Shown here piece after piece: positions 21,663 to 32,872 of a stretch of 64,000 bases of DNA (positions are counted from its first letter, which is position 1; each line of letters opens with the position of its first letter). The notes under the pieces are model-generated. The model searched no databases, was not told the DNA's origin, and saw nothing but the letters and a program-made list of their open reading frames with translations. This DNA comes from Ophthalmolycus amberensis. Its lineage: Eukaryota; Chordata; Actinopteri; Perciformes; Zoarcidae. Where the stretch lies: the NCBI GenBank assembly GCA_024529925.1, contig JAFEUB010001201.1, positions 79,916-143,915 of the forward strand, given 5' to 3'. The position numbers and the translations under genes are program-made.

Positions 21663-21970
21663 CTATCAACCTTAAAGCAATAGTTGGACATTTTGAGAAA
21701 TAGGCTTATATTCTATTTTTTTATCCGCTTCCTTACTGAAAGTTAGACAAGAAGTCTGATATTACTCTATGTATCAAAAGCCAGCACTCAATTATCTTAA
21801 CTTAGCATGACGACAGGAAACAGCTAGCCTGGCTCTGTCTCACACTTACAAGTCCAGCATACCAGCACCTCCAAAAGCTACCGGGCTGATGGCTGTAGCT
21901 TCATATTCAGAGCACAGACATGAGAGTGATATCGATCTTCTGATCTAACTTTGTGCAAAAAAGCCAAAAA
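21663..21970. repeat. Teleost dispersed repeat, inverted pair
   Basis: The plus-oriented part starts ttaaagcaatagttggacat and continues with an aggaaacagctagcctggct phrase to about 21880. From about 21885 the same family appears reversed: the reverse complement reads atcactctcatgtctgtg and aatatgaagctacagcc. A second inverted pair of this family is at 25050-25505. Confidence 0.6.
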
Positions 21971-23070
21971 GTGCAACTCCCAAAATGCCAAACTATTGCT
22001 TGATTACAATGTCAGATAATAAATTAAAAAATGCACGTAATATCATAGCCGAGGTGACATATGACATGATACTCAGTCACTTTTATATTTAAAATCATTT
22101 TAATGCATTGTCAGATTATGAAAAAGTAATTCAGAATTTCTTATCAAAATTCTCCATCTAGTATATATTTCCTACATGCTGACCCTGAGGATAGCACTGA
22201 AATGTACATTCTGCTACCTTTACTCATGTTATCTTATGGCTGAGGGAGGCGTACTGGCAGCTAGGAGGAGGTTGTCTATACGACGCAAACCATGACCATT
22301 GCAGTGTGAAATTGAAACAGTTTACTGGGAAGAAACTACAAACAGACGGGTTTAGATTAACGGACGGACACAAACTGGCTGCTGAATCCAGAATGTGAGC
22401 AAAATACTTAATAAGCAGGTATAGCAGCTCTACTACTTCATTAAATCATGCCACGGGGGAACTAAAAAGAAACCTGCGCTGACTACTGATCAGATGCTTG
22501 CACTGAATTTTGTCATCGTGCATTGATAGCGTCGATAGAAGACTATACATGCGATGAAAGGGAAACTAAATGATCTCATCAAAAACAATTTGGGGGTAAG
22601 GCAAGGTCAGAAAAAGGGGAATGGGATGTTTTCTTTTGGCTGAGGGGACGGCAGAGAGTGATGTTTTACTTTTTCACCCGGGATTCATATTTTATTTTAG
22701 CCCTCCCTTGATGTAGTTAATCATTACATAAACAGCTAGATCTGTTATGCAACTCAGCCACTGTGTGGGCTATACAATGGGTAATAAGAGATATAACTGA
22801 TCTTATACATAAGTCTGATCTAATTGATGTATATATATATATATATTTATTTTTTTTGGAATATGGGGTGGGTTGAAGATATTACAGCTCAAGTCCCTCA
22901 TCCTCAGAGCTGCGTCCAGGGCCCAAGTCACCCAATGGGAGAGGTAACAAGTTATTTACTACTAGCTCTTTAAAAAAAATAGAGAGGGGCTCTATAAATT
23001 TGTCAATTTCCAGTCGCACTTCTAATGTGTGCATTGGTGGCTACAGTATATTATCATAAATATTGAAAGT
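21971..23070. other. Unique stretch with (AT)n
   Basis: A short (AT)n run lies at about 22829-22846. Nothing else recognised. Confidence 0.4.
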
Positions 23071-23074
23071 AGTA

Positions 23075-23435
23075 AAGGCCTAGTGAGTAGGATTAAGTGG
23101 CCTCTAGCAGTGAGGTCGCAGATCGCAATTAACGGAACATCAGGTCACTCACCCTTCCCTTTCCAAGCGTGTCGGCGAACTACGGTGGCCTTCAGGTAAT
23201 GTAAACATGTGGCAGTCCCTCTCCAGAGCCAGGGTTTGGTTTGTCTGTTCTGGGCTAGAAACACGCCGGTGCAACATGGCGTACTCCGTGATGGGACCCG
23301 CTCCCTTTGGCTCATTCTAAGCTAACAAAAAGTTGATTCTTAGTGATTATACACTTTAGAAAACATAGTTGTGAATATTATATTCCATTTCTGCTAAAGG
23401 ATCCCCCTAGATTCTACACACTGCTCCTTTAATTT
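23075..23435 (-). repeat. Dispersed repeat (aaaggagcagtgtgtagaa edge)
   Basis: On the minus strand the right edge begins taaaggagcagtgtgtagaa (from 23432 downward) and the block ends near 23080 with cctactcactaggcc. This edge is very common in teleost genomes. I cannot name the family, and no target duplication was resolved. Confidence 0.5.
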
Positions 23436-24799
23436 AGGGTAAACAATTAAACAAGTTGTACCAGTTCAATATTGTTCAAATATTTTGAAATATTGGGGGG
23501 AGGGTGCTTTTTCTTTTTTTTTATTCAAAGGGAAATATTAATAATGAAGGGGAGGGTCTTCCTTTAAAAAAAATGTAATATAAGATTTTACCCCACACCA
23601 ATCTCCAAACCAATTTCTTTAAGAATGAAATTAAGTCTCACTTGGTTACATTTCATTTCCAAGTATTGCAAGTAAAACTGCAGTGGTAATGAGTGCGTTG
23701 ACACTAAATGTCTTCAATAAGCGATCAAGGTATGTTTTACTGTTATATTCCTGCTGATTATGTTAATGTGATGGTTTATTATCCAGAATGCTTACGGGTA
23801 ATTATTTCACTGTCTCAAAGAACAAGAGCGCTTTTTGGAAGAGCAGAAAAGACATCACAGAATGAGTGGATAGAGGTAACAATGACAAGTAATGGGACAA
23901 AGACTATGTGATATAAACGACAGTGCCACAAATATTCAGTAATACTGTTACATTACATTACATATTTTGACCTGAAGTCTGACGTGTTCATTGGTGTCTA
24001 CAAAAGATTTTGTGACTGAGGTGCAGTGCAAAGCATTGCAGCATGGCCACATGTTCACTATTTTCCTTATGCTGTTTTCATATCCTGTGAAAGACCTCGA
24101 TGCTTGTCAATTGAACCACTAAGCAGAGTCATAACACACAGATCGATGTCCTGTGTATTTACAATTACTTGGTGTACGTGCTGTGGTCTTGGCTTGGTGC
24201 AAAAATCAATTTCGGCTGCACAGACACACCAGCAAGTATGCCGCACCCAAACACATTACACACTATGTATCATGAGAACAGTTCAGTGAGGTGTGTAGTG
24301 TGAACTGGGAGGCTCATCAGTCAAGCAGTATATTCCAGTGCAGGGCTACCGGTGCAGGACTGGTTGCTGCAGCTGCCAGTACAACAGCACCGAGCTGCTG
24401 TTGGTGAGCTGCCAATGTGAGTAATGTCACAGTTTCCATGTGCAGTACCCTTCAGGATCCAAGTAATGTAACAGAGAACAAATAAATAAATAGTATAAAA
24501 TGCTAAAAAGGCTCCAAAGTGCTGCCTTGACTTAAAAAGTTAAAGGCAAAGGTGTGGTGATTAGTGCTTGACTGAAAATGCTAACTAGTTTGATCAAGGC
24601 TAAAACGGTTTGCTTCATTGCACTTGAAGGTAAATCATTTGGGTCTGATGATCCCATATATGTACACTGTATATATCAACGTTGGTTTTGCCTGTGTTCT
24701 TGAAGCTAAATGTCTCCTATGATAAATGAATCAACTTAGACTCGTTGAAATTTACACACAGGTCCTGGGTTCTTACGTTGCCCAAAGCAACAGCCATGT
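23436..24799. other. Downstream flank of slc66a2, possible 3' UTR near its right edge
   Basis: Lies 3' of the slc66a2 stop on the minus strand, so part of the right side is probably 3' UTR. No clear polyadenylation signal was fixed. No other gene seen. Confidence 0.35.
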
Positions 24800-24974
24800 T
24801 CAACCCAGTTTGACCCATGTGTCTTGGCTGTATAAAAGGACCTGCAGCAGGATGACCACGTCAATTATGATCTGAACTGACCCGCAAACCCAAAACTGAG
24901 ACGGGCTTTCGTTCATCACGAAGTAGGCGGTCTTGAAGACGTCCCCGGCCGTCCACAGCAGCACCATCTTCACA
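24800..24974 (-). CDS. slc66a2: slc66a2 terminal coding exon
   Basis: The minus-strand acceptor ctccag precedes 24974. The first base completes the serine codon left open by the 40094-40310 exon (AG|T). The frame then reads SVKMVLLWTAGDVFKTAYF, VMNESPSQFWVCG and IIIDVVILLQVLLY, ending in TGA at 24800-24802. This matches the last two membrane spans of SLC66A2/PQLC1 (I recall KMVLMWTSGDTFKTAYF for mammals). The protein is a seven-span PQ-loop membrane protein. Family knowledge links it to yeast Any1/Cfs1, which acts in endosome-Golgi phospholipid balance. The tail after the last span is only about 10 residues (QDTWVKLG), shorter than in mammals. Open reading upstream of 24974 is intron and repeat. 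Confidence 0.88.
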
Positions 24975-25049
24975 CTGGAGCGATGGGGACACAGAGAGGT
25001 GAAGGTGTGAGGACAGGGAGAATTAATGAGTTTTCTCTCAAAGGATTCA

Positions 25050-25505
25050 TTTGACATCTGGGAAAGATGCTTAGCATAAAGACTGGAAACAGCTGACCTG
25101 GCTTTGTCCAAGGGTAACAAACTGCACAAACCCCCCCCCCCCCGCCTCCCCCAAAATAAACTGCAGAAACGCCAATGACGTTAGTGGTGCCAGCCAGAAA
25201 TAGTGCAGCACATAACCCCCCATCAAATCACAACGTGTTGTTTGTACACTTCGGTTTTAGTGGATGAAACAAAGAAGATATAACTTGTAAGTGAGCTTTA
25301 TGAGGTACTGGTGGGTAGATTTTATGATAGCTCAACAGAGCCAGGCTAGCTGTTTCCCTGTTTCCAGTATATTTGCTAAGTTAAGCTAACAGTCTGCTTG
25401 CTACAGCTACATACTTACTGTTCATCAACGTGAGAGTGGTATCTGCCTTCTCATTTAACTCTCGGTTAAAAGCTCATTTCCCAAAATCTATTCCTTTAAT
25501 TTTTT
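25050..25505. repeat. Teleost dispersed repeat, second inverted pair
   Basis: A short plus-oriented copy (agcataaagactggaaacag, about 25074-25130) is followed after a C13 run (25131-25143) by a longer reversed copy (about 25160-25505). Its reverse complement starts ttaaaggaatagattttggg and contains ggaaacagctagcctggctc. It is the same family as 21663-21970 and begins only about 75 bp from the slc66a2 exon. Confidence 0.65.
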
Positions 25506-27559
25506 TTCTTTTACAAAGCATTCTTCCTGCTATGGACGTTCATCAAAAGAAGTGCGGTAAAAGTAAAATAACAGCCAAAAATAAGTAGTTGCTCCCTTTG
25601 CACATTTGACAGATTTTTAAAAGCATCTTCCTTTAGTTCCAACCGTATAAAAAAACATCGAGGATGCAGTAAAAAAAAAAAAAAATCGATGAACAGGGCG
25701 AAGTTTGGCCTAAACTTGCCTGTCTGAGAGACATAGAGGCTGAGAAGAAAAACCTTGAAGAAGACACTAATCATCTGCTGTGCCAGCAGCCTGATGACAA
25801 CACAATACCCTCAGGGAGTCCTCTGAAACTTTATCTCTGCTTCCTGCACTCCTCCACTCATCACTTTCTGTCCTTGTTTTCATCCTTCATCACTTCATCT
25901 GTGCTACAATCCCCCCCCAACTTTTTGTGTTGCCATCTTGAGTCATTTACCGTCATGTTTCTCTAACTCTTCTGCCTGATTCATACTCCTGCGGCTGTGG
26001 CGCTGTGCACATATACGTGTTCAATGCGGGAACCTCTCATGTAGCAAGTCATTTCTTTTTGATTTGAACCCGCGGTTTCCAAATCCATAGTTAGATGGTC
26101 TTTGATTCATGTGATTCAATAGTTCCACAGAAGTTTGACCCAACGCAATTCCATTGCTGGAAAATAAATGATGGAAGAATTGGACGATGAAGAGAAGCTC
26201 CTGTGCCTACAATTAACGAGGGTGTTGTTTTTGAAAACTAAACCTCCCGGCTCTGATCTCCAATCAAACTTCTGCAGCGTCATGTCGTCACATTGTTTTC
26301 AGGAGGTGCTGCTCTGCGCAAGCTTTAGTATAATCAGGCATTACCCTTCACAGTCTCTGCCCTCACTCCGACTCTACCTACTCTGTGCTCCCTCCTCCAT
26401 TCTTGCTCTCTGGACAGCAAAGTCCCATAAGGATGAATGTTAGGGCTGAATGGGCCTGGGGACGGAGCAGGACCATCAGTCATCAATGAGACTTAATGTG
26501 AGGGTCGGAGAGGGGCGAGGGAGAAAGGAGACGGAGACAGAGAGCCTGCAAAGGACAGCATTTATCTAGCATGCAGTAAGAGAGACAGCATGAAGACAAC
26601 AAACCCACCAGAGACAAAGAGAGGGACCTCTATGAATGGGGAGGAGACCTCTGTGTATGTGCGTATGGGGGTAGAGGCAGCCTAATGACTTTGGGGACAG
26701 CTTGCCCAGTACTGTCCTTGAGCTCTCCTTGCAGAGTCATGTCAAACCCCTACCTCTCCCCGGGATGCCTCCAGGGCCCGATGAAGAACCGAAACATTTG
26801 CGGCAAACAATGCCTCCCTGGCATGCAACCGAGGACATCATTATTCAACAAATCTGTGAATGTATAAAATCTAGACACCTGCATGTGGTATCGAAATGTG
26901 ATTGACAACCCAGACTTACTCCGGCTGCAAACTGTGCTGGAGAGCTACAGGAGGTGAAATAAAAAATGTTTTTTTTTGCTAAGAAATCTGTATTTATATC
27001 CTTGGTGTGTTTACTTACTTTGTCAAAAAAATGTAATTACCAAAATGAAGAAATTTAAGTTGTATTTTTATTCATTTTGGTTCAGACTGACAATGTCCGT
27101 GGTAATGTAATTGGACCAGTATCTGTGTGGGCGGATACTAAAAATAGTTTGTATCAGTTTGACACTATTACTACCCGTTGGCGTGCGCATGACGCTATCT
27201 TGCATCCGTTTGGTTGTGTACATAGTCAGAGATTGAACACCTGGTTAAACAGCAAGTATTTGAACACTACTCTGTGACTCTGTGCAGTATTACTCCATGT
27301 TATGATTCAACACGGTAACATACAGAGACGATGAGATTACTCATTGCTGTGAGTTTTGACAAGTCATTTGCACAACTGGACCAATGGCGCTTTTAATAAA
27401 TCATACCCACAAGGCTTTACAACTAACTTTTTCAGCTAGGTTTCCAGCAGTCTCTGTGTCTCTGGGTCTTGGACTTCTTACAGTGCAGAACACAGGTCGT
27501 CAAAGTCAACAATAGACTTTCAAACTCCTTTACCATCAGCTGTCCTCTCACCATTTCTC

Positions 27560-28280
27560 TATCATGCTGATTATGCAACTCTGGTGGGACTGGTTTCCTA
27601 AAATGATGACACAGCTTACAGGAACGAGCTCTCTCAGTCAACTGAAATAAAGAACTTGTAGTGGACTTCCGTAAAACCAGTGAGAGCTACTACCGCTGGT
27701 CATCAACAACCAGGTGGTAGAGAAGGTGGACTATTTCAAATTCCTCTGGACTACAATCTCTTCCTCTCTGAAATGGGAAGACAACATCGCCATCATACAG
27801 AAGAAAAGCTCACCAGCTGAAAAAATGCGTTGTGTCAAAGGTTGAAATGTTGCAGTTCTACAGAGCAGTAATAGAAAGCGTGGTCCCCTTCTCAATAACT
27901 GTATGGTATGGCAATCTCTACAGCCAAAGAGATAAAAACTGATGGACAGAGTCCTGCGCAGAGCTTAAAAGAGAATGGGACTCACACCCCGTAAACTCTC
28001 TATTCAGTCTTTAACCATCGGATAAACGATACGCATGTATGTCTTTTTCACAATAGCACTTATCCTTAGCAATCAACATCCTAAATCCTTCATCGGTTAC
28101 ATTTACAAGCACATGCACTTACTTGTCACTTTGAGGGCATGACTCATCTGGTTGCAGTATTGCATCTATTGTACAGTGACTGTATTGTAATTTTAGCAGT
28201 GTTTTTTGTTGTGTGAGCTTTGTGATTATGTTTTGTTCCTAATCAACTGTGGTTGATAAGGAAATAAATGATTGGATTTT
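27560..28280 (+). mobile_element. Decayed LINE ORF2 fragment
   Basis: Across shifting frames, RT-like peptides appear in the correct order. YHADYATLVGLVS near 27565 is a degraded Y-x-D-D active-site block. It is followed by DDTAYRNELSQLTE, VDFRKTS, NQVVEKVDYFKFL, SSSLKWEDN and FYRAVIESVVPFSITVWYGN. Several stops and frameshifts break it. The order fits the I/Nimb-type LINEs of fish. The 3' end is near 28280, after a ggaaataaatgattgga phrase. Confidence 0.65.
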
Positions 28281-28564
28281 GAAATGCAGTTGATGCTAGC
28301 TGGATCCCCTGCTTTGTAAGCAGGACGAAAACATCAGAGTGTGCAGGAGCTGCCAGATAAAACAAACAAAAAGTTACATCAAGTGGGAATCAGCGCTAAT
28401 GTTGCTAGCAAGCTATGCTAACTAGCTTGGACCCTGTTTGCACCAATACAGTGTGACAAAAAATCTCCTTTTGAAAAATGCTGCACAATGGATGTGCATC
28501 GTCAGTATCATTATAGTTTATATTTCCTCCCACAAAAAAGTGAGAACACTAAAACTTAAAAAAA

Positions 28565-28586
28565 ATATATATATATATATATATAT
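28565..28586. repeat. (AT)n microsatellite
   Basis: About eleven AT units. Confidence 0.9.
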
Positions 28587-30501
28587 TCTTCCTCTTTCAA
28601 ATGAAAAGTTGAATTGATAAGCATGATAACGCAGCCTTGATCAGAGTTCTTTCCGCTACACTTAACTTGGCGGGGATAACCAGTCGCTTATGTTAGCTCA
28701 TGTTAGCAAACTTATAATGCTGTATAACACTTTGTTTTATTACTTAATCTTATCTAGCCAACAAGACAAAGCCAATCTGCTTCTGTCAACACATCGCTTC
28801 TTCCCTCTTCCCACCTCCAATTTAACCACCTCAGGCTTTAGCAAGAATCAGGCTATTTCCACCTCGCCCAAAGGATGAGCAGCGCTTGTTTAGAGCACAT
28901 CTGAGTGTCACTGATGTCTTCTGCTCTCCTAACAATTTAAACCTTCAGTGCAAACACTCCAAGGTTTCATTGAATTGCTCCAACAATAGGTGTGCTAAAG
29001 AATTTAAAATCGTTATGCTTTTACTTCTTTCTCTCTAAGCTGCCGGCATCCCTCAGGGGAAATACTTGCTTTATGTCCCACTGAAGTTTTTTCTTCCTCA
29101 GAGAGTACCCTTCGCTGAAATTTGGATTTCTTGTTTTATCTCTCTCCTCATATTTTCCTTTTACTGCGCCACTTTCTTCTGTTCTCCGTTGTCCCGCTCA
29201 ACTGTCATCTTTGCTTTTATTGCCTCTGTCATTGCCTTTACTGCGCTCCTCTCTTCTCTGTAAAAGGGAAGAAAGTCAGTGACTTTTATCAGCTTCAACT
29301 GCACACCACGATAAAGTCACATGTAGCTTGCTGGAACAAATCTTCGTCTAAACAGCTTGTGAAGAACATTACATTTAAAACAATGGAATTAAGAATAACG
29401 CTGTCGTTTTTTTGTTCAAAATTCATGTTACTGTTTGAACACGGTAAAGAAAACATTAATATACGATCTATAATGGTCTGTTGAAATTCAAAATTGTCAG
29501 CGTACAAGCGCAATAAGCCATGCCTTGCACTCTGGAGGGGAATGTTCATGTCTGTCTCACATGAGTAAATTATCAGTCAGTAAATTATGCAACTGTTCTC
29601 TTCACTTACACACAATTGGAGAAGACGATTGAGCCGTACTGAACGGATAAACCAACCGGTAATGTGAGGAAGCATCTTGCGTTCCTCCCCATAGATGGTA
29701 TTGAAGGTAATGCTTAAAAAAGTGTTTGCTAACTTTGTTGAATGTAATTCCTTAGTAATTTGCCACTGAAGTGAGGCAGTGCAGCAGAAGTTTGATTTAG
29801 CTGAACTCTGAGTTAAAAATCAGTGCAGCGCTTTACGGCTCGCACAAGAGCGCACAGACACTCTCCTCATTGGAAATAATGGCTTTTCTCTGTCATGTCG
29901 AACCTGTGCCTTTAGTGTGGGATCTCTGTTCAAGCTTTAGAGTGACAGCACTGAGACTGCTTGGTACATTTTTGACTTGACTTTCTGAACAAAACAAAGA
30001 AGTTGAGTCCGATAGAAAATATCTGGGACAGGAAGTGAGTAAAGATGGCATGGCTACCCTATTAAACATATTAATCATGTTTGCAAATAATTTGCACTGT
30101 ATAACCATATGAATATCAGCAGTAGAAGAGTTAGATGGCGTGCACATGCATCTGATTATAGCTGCAAATCAGTGAATAATGTTGAAGAGGAGGACAAAGA
30201 AGCAGAAAAAGAGAATATTTATTGGTTTTCTACCATATAAAAACGCAGCTTCAAATTCTCACATCTTCTATATCCTCTCAGCCTCCGCCTAACCTTCCCC
30301 TCCCCTCTTTCGCCCTCCCTCACACTCACAAATTCTCTGTCCCCCCGTTGGCTAATTTCTTTGCTCAAGAGACGGCAAACACCATTAACGAGGCTGAGTC
30401 ATTAGCAATGTAATTAAGCAGGGCGGGTCATCTGTACAAAAGCAGTCTATGCAGCAGAATAGAGACAAAATGCCAGTTTGAGGTCATTCATCTCGGGCAG
30501 G

Positions 30502-30502
<1 letters not shown>

Positions 30503-30544
<42 letters not shown>
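30503..30544. repeat. (AC)n microsatellite, 21 units
   Basis: Uninterrupted AC dinucleotides, followed by a broken extension to about 30570. Confidence 0.95.
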
Positions 30545-30546
<2 letters not shown>

Positions 30547-31394
30547 ATGCACACACACGCACTCACACTGACTCATTTCAGCTCAGCCTGGACAAGTGTC
30601 TCATCGATTACTACTGACCTGACGCCTTCAACTGAGCAAGTGGCAGGAGATGAGAGAGGAAAGGGTGAAATGGTGTGCTGAGCACTTCAAGGATGAAAAG
30701 AAAAAGAAGGGAGCTCGGAGATAGATGGATGTGGGAGGATAGAGGTATAAAGGAAAATTATGAGAGATGGATGACAATGTATCCGGACAGGGGGACGATA
30801 AATCTAGAGAGGGGGGGTGAGAAACGAAGCCACCCGGATAGTTGGAGAGTGACTGGACAGGGAAGAGCGATGGAGGAAGCGGGAGGGGGGGGGGTCTGAT
30901 TGCATGCTGGGATGACTGTCCTGTATGCGGGCCAGGCAGCAATTGTGCTGTCAGGCCAGCTATTAGCTCCTCTAAGCGGCTGGAGTGGACAAGTGGAACA
31001 CTACTACAGGAAGCAGGGCTGAGTGACATTTGGAAAGAAGGACAGAGAAAGGAGAGGGGGAGAATTAAAAGGACATGAGCGTGGTTCGTGCATTTTAGTG
31101 ATTTCACGGCCCAAATATTAGCAAAGTTGCCTGATCTTTAAATGTCACTCTGCAAAACAGCATTTTGTGGCAGGTCTAAAATAACTATAAAGCTCATCCA
31201 ATTGTAAATCAGTGCTAAAATTTCTTTACAACTGATGCCCATGTTTGGAATTGTCCAATTCGGCCCATATTGGCTTTATTTGAGTTAGAGACGGGACGCA
31301 AACTGCATTCTTTAGTGAGAAACAACATGCCGTGCACCAATCCACCATGCCATCCTTTGAACCTTTGCTTTTTGCCTCACAACATGAAAAAAAC

Positions 31395-31830
31395 ACCAGA
31401 TCCGTGTCGTGTCGGTTGATCTGTACAACTTCGCTTATTGGCGATTGGTTGCCCCGTCGCTCAGAGGTCCCTGCGGCCGATCGACCCGGTCACGTCCTTT
31501 TTCTGTCCCGGCCCCTCAGTGGTGGAATGAACTCCCCACTGACGTCAGGACGGCAGAGTCGCTGGCCATCTTTCGGCGCAGGCTGAAAACTCACCTCTTC
31601 AAGAAGTACTACCCCGAGCCTTCCACTCAGCACTTATTGTATTCGTATTAGTTTGTTTCTGCACTGTACTTTTGCTCTGGTTTATGCTCTTAGATGCTTG
31701 TTTAAAAAAGCAGATGCGCTTATGACTTCTGGTGACTAGTAGTTCTCATGAATACCGATGTTGAATACACTTATTGTAAGTCGCTTTGGATAAAAGCGTC
31801 TGCTAAATGACTGTAATGTAATGTAAAGTA
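31395..31830 (+). mobile_element. 3' end of an L2/CR1-type LINE
   Basis: A readable frame ends at 31651. Near its C-terminus it reads PQWWNELPTDVRTAESLAIF and RRRLKTHLFKKYY, the standard C-terminal block of fish L2-like LINEs. The 3' tail has gtcgctttggataaaagcgt and ctgctaaatgactgtaatg, ending in tgtaa repeats near 31830. The 5' part is missing. Confidence 0.8.
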
Positions 31831-32226
31831 ATATTGGGATGAAGGAATTGAGGAAAGGCCAACTGGCTGAAAGTTTCTTGCAGTCACAGAGTGGACAGCT
31901 AGCATCTTTCTGCACCCATGCAAATAAGTTTGTATCTACATATGTACATTTTAAGACTGCAGTCCAGAGTACAAACGGGAAGGTGACCATGTAGTTAATG
32001 ACAAGGCTGAGACACACTGGGTGCACTGGTTTGTTGCCTTAACACTAACACTGACGCTGGAATGACAATGGTAGATTTGTCTGCAATCTGTGGTGAATTT
32101 CTCATGGTTGAAAACGTATTGTGAGCAAAAGTACGTCATTGGACACATTTTTCACTGCTGTTGTGAAGTTCAGAAAGATCACAAAGTAAGCCCAGTGCAG
32201 GCACAACGCTTTAAGGGGGAATCTAT

Positions 32227-32686
32227 TAGGGGTGGGAATCGCCAGAGATCTCGCGATACGATATTATCGCGATACTTCGATATTATCACGATACTGCGAT
32301 ATTATCACGATACTTTCACGATACTGCGATATTCTGAGTATTGTGATAACATATATTGCGATTTATTACTTTTTTCAACTTCAAATTATGTCCCCAAAGG
32401 AAAACTGTGTCAACAACATGTTTTATCTGAGTTCTTTCTCTGATGTCTCCATCTTTGTTTCGACCAACTTCCTACCAATCACGCACGCAGACCCGGCACC
32501 TCTGCTGACCTCACCAGAAAACAACTCAGCACCATCTAGTGGACTGAAAACGCAATTGATTTGATATTTTTTTTTTTTCAAATAGTTTATATAATAAAAG
32601 ATCGATACTTGGCGTCCGTGTATCGATATAATATCGCCACGCAAAATATCGCGATACTATGCTGTATCGATTTTTCCCCACCCCTA
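32227..32686. mobile_element. 460-bp hAT-like MITE with perfect 8-bp duplication
   Basis: Ends are taggggtgggaa (32227) and ttccccacccta-like: ttccccacccc then ta, ending at 32686. The 8-bp direct repeat gaatctat flanks it at 32219-32226 and 32687-32694. Near the left end, degenerate units of the type cacgatactgcgatattat repeat several times, and tatcgatataatatcgc lies near the right end. No transposase frame. Confidence 0.85.
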
Positions 32687-32856
32687 GAATCTATGTGAGA
32701 CTGTTAGATAGTCCTTGCTTGATAATATTGATACACAAGTTCATGGAAAGAGACACACTGGGGCTGCAAGGGATGACGCTGACAGTTTCAAAGAGCTCCA
32801 ATCATCTTTTCCATTTATTTTTTTTGTGTAATCATGCATATGTGCATTGGCATGAT

Positions 32857-32872
32857 GTGTGTGTGTGTGTGT
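32857..32872. repeat. Short (TG)n
   Basis: About eight TG units. Confidence 0.8.

Noticed and set aside
24975..25129. N-terminal extension of the slc66a2 exon frame
   Set aside because: Lies upstream of a clear acceptor and runs into a dispersed repeat, so it is intron.
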